Shown here one piece after another: positions 52,646 to 59,243 of a DNA stretch of 64,000 bases. Position numbers and translations under genes: made by a program. This DNA comes from Planotetraspora mira (GTDB taxonomy: Bacteria; Actinomycetota; Actinomycetes; Streptosporangiales; Streptosporangiaceae), in the NCBI RefSeq assembly GCF_016863275.1, contig NZ_BOOO01000035.1, positions 1-64,000 of the forward strand, in the 5' to 3' direction. Within the stretch, counting starts at the first letter, position 1, and the number at the start of each line of letters is the position of its first letter. Under the pieces are notes generated by a model. It searched no databases and was not told the origin of the DNA. It saw nothing but the letters and a program-made list of their open reading frames with translations.

Positions 52646-53242
52646 ATGACGCTCCCCAGTACTTACGCAGACCGCAACTGCTCGCTGGCTCGATCGTTGG
52701 AGATCGTCGGAGAGCGGTGGACGCTGCTCATCATTCGAGACGTGTTCTTCGGGGTGCGTCGATTCGGAGACTTCGCCACTCAGCTGAAGATCCCCCGCGC
52801 CGTCTTGACCAACAGGCTGAAGTTCCTCGTGCAGGAAGGCGTGCTCATACGTGACGACGATGCGACCGGAGGCGTCGAGTACCGGCTGACCGCCAAGGGC
52901 GTCGGACTGTGGCCGGTCGTGCGTGCTCTCATGAGCTGGGGGGATGCGTTCTACTCTCCGTCCGGAGTGAAGCGCGCCGAGCGCCACGATCAGGACGGAG
53001 GCCTTCTCGACCACGAGGGGCGCTGCCAAGATTGCGGTTTGGCGGTCCCGGTCCCGGAGATCCGGATCGAACCCGGGCCCGGTTTCGATCGAACGGACTC
53101 CGATCATGATCCCGTGTCCGTCGCGATCAACACACCCCGACGCCTCCTCGAGCCGATCATGCGACCGCGCACACTCTCGGCCGCCGGTGAAGGCGAACGC
53201 GGAGCGACGCGCGCAGCCGAACGCGCGGACTCACCCGCTTGA
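52646..53242 (+). CDS. HxlR-family winged-helix regulator
   Basis: 198-residue regulator. The HxlR winged helix (about 10-105) reads CSLARSLEIVGERWTLLIIRDVFFGVRRFGDFATQLKIPRAVLTNRLKFLVQEGVL. An extended C-terminus contains a CQDCG knuckle (about 132-136), possibly a metal or redox site. HxlR members often respond to quinones or aldehydes through cysteine chemistry. It is divergent from the monooxygenase operon, with operators A and B between. The same sites occur before the NmrA gene at 55445, which should belong to its regulon. Confidence 0.9.
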   Translation: MTLPSTYADRNCSLARSLEIVGERWTLLIIRDVFFGVRRFGDFATQLKIPRAVLTNRLKFLVQEGVLIRDDDATGGVEYRLTAKGVGLWPVVRALMSWGDAFYSPSGVKRAERHDQDGGLLDHEGRCQDCGLAVPVPEIRIEPGPGFDRTDSDHDPVSVAINTPRRLLEPIMRPRTLSAAGEGERGATRAAERADSPA

Positions 53243-53314
53243 GGTCCACCCGTGTGGGCGCGCGCCGGATGAACGGAGACCCGGGGTGGTCGCCCGGTGC
53301 GAACGCGGGTGCGA

Positions 53315-54331
53315 TCAGTCCGCTGTTCCTGAGGGGGTCGACGGAAGGGCGACGGTGGTGATGCCGACACCGAACGCGCGCAGGCGGTCCAGCGCGCGCA
53401 CCGGGTCGATCGCCGTTTCGGGGAGGACCACACCGGCCTCCGGGGGCGGGGCGCCGTCTAGGCCGAGGACGCGCTCGATGCCGATGAGCACTCCGAGGGC
53501 GGTCAGATGGGCCTGCCCCAGCGGGTCGCTGACCATCGTGCGGAGCGCCGCCGGTGCGTCGTGCTCGTCCCGGCCCCACAGGTCGGCGTAGATCTCGTGG
53601 GACGCCGTTCCGCCGGCGAGTGTGCCGTAGGAGTCGCCGACCCCCAGGTCGAAGCGGACGTTCGGCGCACCGGTGACCGCCGCCAGCGCCGGGACGTCGA
53701 GCACGCCCATGGGCTGGGCGCCGAACGCCGGCGGGCCGCCCCGATCGACGATGCGGATGTCGTCCTCCGGCTTTACGGTCTCCCAACGTCCGCCGCGGCG
53801 GAGGAGGGCCCGGTTGAAGAAGGCCTCGCTGTCGTCGGTGGTCATCGGTCCGGTGGGGTCGGTCCGGTCGAACAGGGCGGCCAGTTCGATGTGCTCGACC
53901 CGGCCGAACCCCTGCGCGGCGGCCAGCGCGGCGAACGTCGTGACCCCCGCCTGCCAGTGGCCCATGATCAGGGCTGGGCGCTGCGCCAGGTCAGCTGCGG
54001 CGATCATGGTGCGGCCGACGTTGTCCGACTTGCGCACGATCCCGAGGTGTGCGGATCCGGCCCGCAGGGCCGCCCTCAGCAGATTGTCGTCCGGATCCTG
54101 CACCACGGAGACCACCAGGTCGACCGGTCCTGCCGCGGCCAGTCCGGCCTCGGCGTGGTCGGTGTCGAACTTCACGACGCTTGCTCCCCATTCGTGAGCC
54201 GGCGCGGCGGCCTCGGCGGGCCGTCGCCCGCCGATCACCACGTCGACGTCGTGCCCTGCCGTACGCAGGTGACGGATTGTCCATCCGCCGACGAGCCCGT
54301 AGCCGCCGACGACAAGTATGCGATGCATCAT
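53315..54331 (-). CDS. saccharopine dehydrogenase-like oxidoreductase
   Basis: 338-residue Rossmann-fold protein. It starts MMHRILVVGGYGLVGGWTIRHLRTAGHDVDVVIGGR, the NAD(P)-binding glycine motif of the saccharopine-dehydrogenase-like/DUF-type reductases. Other landmarks are VDLVVSVVQDPDDNLLRAALRAGSAHLGI and GAQPMGVLDVPALAAVTG. The ATG at 54331 is one of two adjacent ATGs at the family start. The substrate is unknown. Divergent from the TetR gene at 54523, which probably represses it via the repeats at 54456-54490. Confidence 0.82.
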   Translation of the reverse strand: MMHRILVVGGYGLVGGWTIRHLRTAGHDVDVVIGGRRPAEAAAPAHEWGASVVKFDTDHAEAGLAAAGPVDLVVSVVQDPDDNLLRAALRAGSAHLGIVRKSDNVGRTMIAAADLAQRPALIMGHWQAGVTTFAALAAAQGFGRVEHIELAALFDRTDPTGPMTTDDSEAFFNRALLRRGGRWETVKPEDDIRIVDRGGPPAFGAQPMGVLDVPALAAVTGAPNVRFDLGVGDSYGTLAGGTASHEIYADLWGRDEHDAPAALRTMVSDPLGQAHLTALGVLIGIERVLGLDGAPPPEAGVVLPETAIDPVRALDRLRAFGVGITTVALPSTPSGTAD

Positions 54332-54455
54332 GTGTTCCCGAGGAAGAGAAGGAAGGGTGCGTCGCCGCCCAGGCGGGAGGCGTGGCACGCACCGGCCGCT
54401 CCGTGCGCCGGGCTACCGGAACGCCGGGGTCGCGCCACGAGACGGGCGGCCAGAT

Positions 54456-54490
54456 AAGTTACTCTTCGTAAGTTACCATTGGTAGGTTAC
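54456..54490. promoter_or_regulatory. three AAGTTAC-type repeats with 14-bp period
   Basis: AAGTTAC, AAGTTAC and AGGTTAC start at 54456, 54470 and 54484. The second and third are extended to GTAAGTTAC and GTAGGTTAC, themselves nearly symmetric. They lie 32 bp before the TetR start, in the divergent promoter with the dehydrogenase gene; a likely TetR operator array. Confidence 0.6.
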
Positions 54491-54522
54491 TTGTCAAGGC
54501 TCTCTTCGAGGAGGAGGAACAC

Positions 54523-55137
54523 GTGGCCGGACGACGGCTGTCGCGCGAGCAACGACGCCTGCAACTGCTCGACGCGGCGATGGAGATCGTCGGGGCCGAG
54601 GGTGCCGACGCGCTGACGCTTGCCCGGGTCGCAGAGGAGGCCGGCGTCACGAAGCCGGTCGCCTATGAGCACTTCGAGACGCGGACGGGACTGCTGGCCG
54701 CGCTCTACCGGCGTATCGACGACCAGCAGACCGAAGCGGCGACCGCGGCGCTGCGCGCGCGGGTGCGTTCGCTGGAGGAGACCGTACGGATCCTGGCCGA
54801 GGCGTACATCGACTGCGTACTGCACATCGGCAAGGAGTTCGGCTCGGTGACCGCGGCGCTCTCCTCGATCGCCGGTACCGAGGAACTGTTGAGGGAGGGG
54901 CGGGAGCGCTACGCCGGGCTCTATCTCCGCGCCGTGGAGCGTTTCGTGCCGCTGCCGGAAAGCGAGGGGAAGGCGCTGATGCTCGGCGTCGTCGGCGCCG
55001 CCGAGGCGCTGGCTCGCGAGGCCACCGCCGGTCGCCTGAGCCGGGTGGAGGCCGTCCGCGCGGCCGAAAGCATCATGCTGGGAGCGGTGAACGCCGCCGG
55101 ACACGCCGCGGCGGAAGGCGGAGCGACGTCCCGCTGA
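54523..55137 (+). CDS. TetR-family regulator
   Basis: 204-residue TetR repressor. The DNA-binding domain (about 8-55) reads LTLARVAEEAGVTKPVAYEHFETRTGLLAALYRRI. The start is GTG 54523 with a GAGGAGGAGG ribosome-binding site. Divergent from the saccharopine-dehydrogenase-like gene, and probably regulates it and itself. It is followed by the NmrA promoter region. Confidence 0.9.
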   Translation: MAGRRLSREQRRLQLLDAAMEIVGAEGADALTLARVAEEAGVTKPVAYEHFETRTGLLAALYRRIDDQQTEAATAALRARVRSLEETVRILAEAYIDCVLHIGKEFGSVTAALSSIAGTEELLREGRERYAGLYLRAVERFVPLPESEGKALMLGVVGAAEALAREATAGRLSRVEAVRAAESIMLGAVNAAGHAAAEGGATSR

Positions 55138-55232
55138 TCCTCGCTGTGCTCCTGACCCGAGCCGCCGAGTGCTGTCGCGCCGCGCGATCGCACAACGCCG
55201 CCGACTAGGGCCGAGTCGCGGCCCGACCATGT

Positions 55233-55251
55233 CAGTTCACTCACTGAACTG
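55233..55251. promoter_or_regulatory. HxlR operator C, upstream of the NmrA gene
   Basis: 19-bp palindrome CAGTTCACTCACTGAACTG, matching operator A at all but one central base. It overlaps a TTCACT -35-like hexamer 18 bp from TACGGT (55260-55265). Confidence 0.8.
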
Positions 55252-55278
55252 ATGCGTGCTACGGTGTCTACCTGGTGT

Positions 55279-55295
55279 AGTTCAGTCAGTGAACT
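55279..55295. promoter_or_regulatory. HxlR operator D, upstream of the NmrA gene
   Basis: AGTTCAGTCAGTGAACT, identical on this strand to part of operator A read on the opposite strand. It is 45 bp centre-to-centre from operator C, matching the A-B spacing of 46 bp. Confidence 0.8.
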
Positions 55296-55390
55296 CGATA
55301 TGTCGAACTTGCGGAAGCTACCCGGCGTACCGATCACCGGACCTACGGGCCGTCCCGCCCCGTGAACAGCATCTCGAAGCGCGCGCAAGG
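55296..55390 (+). pseudogene. decayed 5' end of a duplicated ABM monooxygenase gene
   Basis: Downstream of operator D, the sequence keeps matching the monooxygenase leader (ATGTCGA-CTTG--GAGC, then the GTACC of the start region). The ribosome-binding site is altered (GAGGAG to CGGAAG) and the GTG start has become GCG. Beyond that only weak similarity to the codons for VRPEHRDDF can be traced. It appears to be a duplicated monooxygenase gene that has lost its start and decayed, leaving its promoter in front of the NmrA gene. The right end of the relic is approximate. Confidence 0.5.
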
Positions 55391-55444
55391 CGGCCTCCGA
55401 AGAGGTGCTGCTCCGCGACACGTAGTGCTACGAAAGGTGTTCAG

Positions 55445-56353
55445 ATGACCAACGACGACAGGTTGTTCCTGGTCACCGGCGCGACCGGGAAGACCGGGAG
55501 CAGCACGATCCACCTGCTGCTGCAGCGCGGTCACCGCGTCCGCGCCATGGTGCACCGCGAGGACGAGCGCTCCCGCTCGCTGGCCGAGGCCGGCGCCGAG
55601 GTCGTCGTCTCCGACTTCCACGACCTGGACGGCGTGACCGCGGCGCTGCAGGGGGTCGCCGGCGCTTACCTGTGCTATCCGATCTCGCCGGGCCTCATCG
55701 AGGCGACCACCTACTTCGCCCAGGCGGCAACCGAGGCCGGCGTCCGGTCCGTGGTCAACATGTCGCAGATCTCCGCCCGCCGCGAGGCGGGCAGCAACGC
55801 CGCACGGCAGCACTGGCTGTGCGAGCGCCTGCTCGACCGGACCGACATGCTCACCACGCACCTGCGGCCGACGTTCTTCGCCGAGTGGCTGAAGTTGTGG
55901 TGGGAACTGCGAGACGGCGCGGGATACCTGCGGCTTCCGTTCGGCGAAGGCCGGCACGCGCCGATCGCGTCGGTCGACCAGGCCCACGTGATCGCCGCGG
56001 TGCTGATCGACCCCGAGTCGCACGACCGCGCGGTCTACACCCTGCACGGCCCGGTCGAACTGAACCACCATGACATCGCCCGGGCCATGTCCGGCACACT
56101 CGGCATCCCGGTGCACTACGAGCCGATCAGCGTCGAGGAGTTCGCTTCGGCCATGGCGGAACGCGGAATGCCCGCGCACCGCATCCAGCACCTGAGCAAC
56201 GTCGCCGTCGATTACCAGAACGGCGTGTTCGCCGGCACGAACGACAACATCGAGAAGATCGGTCATCGCACCCCGCTGTCGGTCGAACAGTTCGTCAACG
56301 AGAACAAGCCCGACTTCGACACCAGCGGCCCCTACTTCGTCCCCGCTCCCTGA
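55445..56353 (+). CDS. NmrA-family NAD(P)-binding protein
   Basis: 302-residue atypical SDR of the NmrA/QOR2-like group. It has FLVTGATGKTGSSTIHLLLQRGHRVRAMVHRED (NAD(P) motif at about 8-40) and AYLCYPISPGL, and lacks the YxxxK catalytic pair at the usual place. Members are redox sensors or quinone reductases. The ATG at 55445 has AAAGGTG upstream. The promoter carries two sites matching the HxlR operators, so it should be induced together with the monooxygenase/MDR/SDR/GNAT operon. Confidence 0.87.
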   Translation: MTNDDRLFLVTGATGKTGSSTIHLLLQRGHRVRAMVHREDERSRSLAEAGAEVVVSDFHDLDGVTAALQGVAGAYLCYPISPGLIEATTYFAQAATEAGVRSVVNMSQISARREAGSNAARQHWLCERLLDRTDMLTTHLRPTFFAEWLKLWWELRDGAGYLRLPFGEGRHAPIASVDQAHVIAAVLIDPESHDRAVYTLHGPVELNHHDIARAMSGTLGIPVHYEPISVEEFASAMAERGMPAHRIQHLSNVAVDYQNGVFAGTNDNIEKIGHRTPLSVEQFVNENKPDFDTSGPYFVPAP

Positions 56354-56459
56354 CCCTTCGGTTGATGAGCGACATGACCCGATGGCAGCACTGGTCTAGC
56401 TCCCCGGCCGCCCGGAAAGCGGCCGCCGAAGACGATTGCTCAAACGAAAGGTTGCTCCA

Positions 56460-56945
56460 GTGGTAGAAGTGACCACACGAACGATCTCCATTCAACACAT
56501 CACAATCGTGTCGAATAAGTCCTTCGAGGATACGAGATCGGCTTTCGAGAAAGCGCTCGGCCGGCTCGATGAAAACGTCTTCGTGCTGTTGCGGAACGGG
56601 CAGGTCGACCGCGCCATGGAGGTCCTGGAGAGCCTGCCGCCCCTCGTGATCGCCGGCGTCCGGGACCATGGAATCCTGCTGAAAGTCTGGGGCCAAGACC
56701 GCAAGGCGCTCAAGTACGACTGCGGAAACGCGCTGACCGCGACCAAAATGACGCGTCATCAACTGTCCGCCGGCCTCTACGCACCCCTCCGCGTCCTGCT
56801 GCGGGAAAGCGGCGAAGGCGAAGTCGCATTCGAATATGACCGTCCGAGCGACGTTTTCGGGCAGCTCGGCGACTCAAACGTGGACGCAGTGGCGAAAGAC
56901 CTCGACGTCCTTATCGAAGACACCCTCCGCGAGGTGGCCTCTTGA
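56460..56945 (+). CDS. DUF302-domain protein
   Basis: 161-residue DUF302-fold protein. ISIQHITIVSNKSFEDTRSAFEKALGRLD is the usual DUF302 strand-helix start, followed by a helical middle and LRVLLRESGEGEVAFEYDRPSDVFGQLGD. The function is unknown; some members are linked to sulfur or redox stress. The start is GTG 56460 with GAAAGG upstream. Its base composition is slightly more AT-rich than its neighbours, especially over the first 100 bases. It lies 106 bp downstream of the NmrA gene in the same direction. Confidence 0.83.
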   Translation: MVEVTTRTISIQHITIVSNKSFEDTRSAFEKALGRLDENVFVLLRNGQVDRAMEVLESLPPLVIAGVRDHGILLKVWGQDRKALKYDCGNALTATKMTRHQLSAGLYAPLRVLLRESGEGEVAFEYDRPSDVFGQLGDSNVDAVAKDLDVLIEDTLREVAS

Positions 56946-56988
56946 ACGCCTGCACCGGATGGAATCGCCGGTTGTCGGCGGACAGGTC

Positions 56989-58356
56989 CTAGGAGGCGAG
57001 GCGGGTGATCGCGGCGATCGACCGGTCCACGTCCGCCTCGGTCGTGGTGGCGTTCGACACCGAGATCCGCATCAGCCGCCGCCCCCGCCAGGTCGTACCG
57101 CCCGCCCAGCAGGTGCCGTCCGCCTGCACCGCCGCCACCACCCGGTCGGTGCGCGCGTCGTCGCCGAAGTCGACCAGCACCTGGTTGAGGACCACCTCGT
57201 TCGGCACCTCGAACCCGGCCGAGGTCAGACCCTCGGCGAAGCGGCGGGCCAGCGCGCAGCACCGGTCGACCAGTTCCGCGACCCCGTCGCGACCCAGTTC
57301 CCGCAGTCCGGCCCACACGGCGAACCCGCGGGCCCGGCGCGAGGATTCGGCGGTCAAGTCTGCGCCCGCCGGTGTGCCGCCCGAACCGACCAGGTAGGCG
57401 GCGGCGTAGGACATCGCCGCCGCGTGCACGTCGGGCCGGGCACAGAACGCGAAGGCCGAGTCGTACGGAAGATTCAGCCATTTGTGACCGTCGCAGGCCC
57501 AGGAGTCCGCCAGTTCCAGCCCGTCCACCAGATGGCGGGTCGCCGGGCTCGCCGCAGCCCACAGCCCGAACGCCCCGTCCACATGCACCCACCCGCCGTG
57601 CCGGTGGACCAGTTCGCACGCCTCCCGTAGCTGGTCGCAGGCGCCGGTGTTCACGTTGCCGGACTGGAGACACACGATCGTGGGGCTCGGGGAGCCGGCG
57701 GCCAGCACCTCCCGCAGCGATCCGAGGTCGATGGCGCCGTTCGGCCCGGCAGGCACGGGCTCCACCACGTCCACCCCGAGGCCGAGCAAACGCAGCGACC
57801 GGTCGATGGTCCCGTGTCGCTCGTCTCCGGCGATCACCCGAATCGGCGGCGCTCCGAGCAGCCCACGCCGCTCCACGTCCCAACCCACGTCCGCCAGCAC
57901 CTGGTGCCGTGCGGCGGCGAGCCCGACGGTATTGGCGGCTTGGCAGCCTGTGACGAAACCGGCCGATGCGGACGGCGGGATCCCCAGCAGCTCCTTCAGC
58001 CAGGTGCCGGCGGCGGCCTCGGCTGCGATGGCCGCCGGCGACGTGACGGCGTTGTGTGCGTTCTGGTCCCAACCGGCGGCGAGCATGTCGGCCGCGGTCG
58101 CCGCCGGCAGCGCGCCGCCGATGACGAACCCGAAGTATCGTGGGCCGGCGCTTGCGACCAGACCGGGCTCGGCTGCAGCGAGCAGGTCCGTCAGCACCTG
58201 CTCCGGTGTCGAGGGAGCGGAGGGCAACGGGCCGGAGAACGCGTCGACCAACGCGCTCTGGTCGATCGGCGCTCCGACCAGCCGGTCAGGCAACGACCGC
58301 CGGTAATCGGATGCGTGGTCGGCGGCCAAACGGAACAGACGACTCATTTCCTCCAC
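56989..58356 (-). CDS. pyridoxal-phosphate-dependent decarboxylase (aromatic amino acid decarboxylase-like)
   Basis: 455-residue group II PLP decarboxylase/glutamate- or aromatic-amino-acid-decarboxylase-like protein. It has FVTGCQAANTVGLAAARHQ, HVDGAFGLWAAAS (PLP Asp) and SWACDGHKWLNLPYD with the Schiff-base Lys. The C-terminal domain ends with LMRISVSNATTTEADVDRSI. The substrate amino acid is not predictable. It stands alone, convergent with the DUF302 gene. Confidence 0.9.
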   Translation of the reverse strand: MEEMSRLFRLAADHASDYRRSLPDRLVGAPIDQSALVDAFSGPLPSAPSTPEQVLTDLLAAAEPGLVASAGPRYFGFVIGGALPAATAADMLAAGWDQNAHNAVTSPAAIAAEAAAGTWLKELLGIPPSASAGFVTGCQAANTVGLAAARHQVLADVGWDVERRGLLGAPPIRVIAGDERHGTIDRSLRLLGLGVDVVEPVPAGPNGAIDLGSLREVLAAGSPSPTIVCLQSGNVNTGACDQLREACELVHRHGGWVHVDGAFGLWAAASPATRHLVDGLELADSWACDGHKWLNLPYDSAFAFCARPDVHAAAMSYAAAYLVGSGGTPAGADLTAESSRRARGFAVWAGLRELGRDGVAELVDRCCALARRFAEGLTSAGFEVPNEVVLNQVLVDFGDDARTDRVVAAVQADGTCWAGGTTWRGRRLMRISVSNATTTEADVDRSIAAITRLAS

Positions 58357-58494
58357 CGACGCACCTTATCCCGGAGCCCGTCGACGGCGATCTCGACCGT
58401 CACACAGGGCCACCGATCGGGACCGCCGGCAGATCGCCCAAGGCGGCCGAGGCCGGTCGGCGGTCCTTCTGTGCGATCCCGATGGCGGCCGTGA

Positions 58495-59172
58495 TCAGGA
58501 GGCGGCGGCCTGGCGGATGAGGTCGGCGACCGCGGCGGGCTGCGACAGGTAGACCGAGTGGCTGGCCGGCGTCTCCGCTACGGTCGCCCCGGCGCGCTGC
58601 GCCATGACGTGCTGGGCGGGCGGCGGGATCATCCGGTCGTCGGTCGCCACCAGGTACCAGGACGGCTTGGCGCGCCACGCGGGTTCGCTGACCGTGCCGC
58701 CGAGGGCGTCCACACCCCAGGGGACCTGCGAGTCGGCCATGAACGCCGCCTGGCCGGCGGGCAGGTCCCCCGCGAACGCCGCGGCGAACTTGTCCCGGTC
58801 GAGGAAGAGGAAGCCGTTCACCGGGGGCAGGATCGGCGGGACGGGCGCACCGGGCGGCGGGTCGGCGATGAGCGTGTTGACCGACTCCCCCTTGTCCGGG
58901 GCGAAGGCCGCGATGTACGCCAGTGCCGCGACGTTGGGGTGCGTGCCGGCTTCGCTGATGACGACCCCGCCGTAGGAGTGGCCGACCAGGACGCAGGGGC
59001 CGTCCAGGCCGTCGACGACCTGGTGGGTGGCGGCGACGTCGCCGGCCAGGGACAGGGTCGGGTTCTGCACGACCGACACGCGGAAGCCGTCGGCGACGAG
59101 CAGGTCGTAGACGGCCTGCCAGCCGGAGCCGTCGACGAAGCCGCCGTGGACGAGCACGATGTTGCGGATCAT
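58495..59172 (-). CDS. alpha/beta hydrolase, EstC-like, downstream of a LAL regulator
   Basis: 225-residue cytosolic serine hydrolase: VLVHGGFVDGSGW, LVGHSYGG (nucleophile), ATDDRMIPP (acid), ASHSVYLSQ (His). It is nearly co-linear with and about three quarters identical by eye to the protein at 39406. The ATG at 59172 has GAGGAACG upstream; a much longer upstream frame is Arg/Pro-rich and noncoding. It follows the LAL regulator gene by 71 bp on the same strand, the mirror of the 39406-40086 pair. Confidence 0.88.
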   Translation of the reverse strand: MIRNIVLVHGGFVDGSGWQAVYDLLVADGFRVSVVQNPTLSLAGDVAATHQVVDGLDGPCVLVGHSYGGVVISEAGTHPNVAALAYIAAFAPDKGESVNTLIADPPPGAPVPPILPPVNGFLFLDRDKFAAAFAGDLPAGQAAFMADSQVPWGVDALGGTVSEPAWRAKPSWYLVATDDRMIPPPAQHVMAQRAGATVAETPASHSVYLSQPAAVADLIRQAAAS

Positions 59173-59243
59173 GGCGTTCCTCTGCGAGGGGGATGGGGCG
59201 GAACAGTCCCACGGTAGGAACCGGGCGCCTCCCCTCGCGTACG

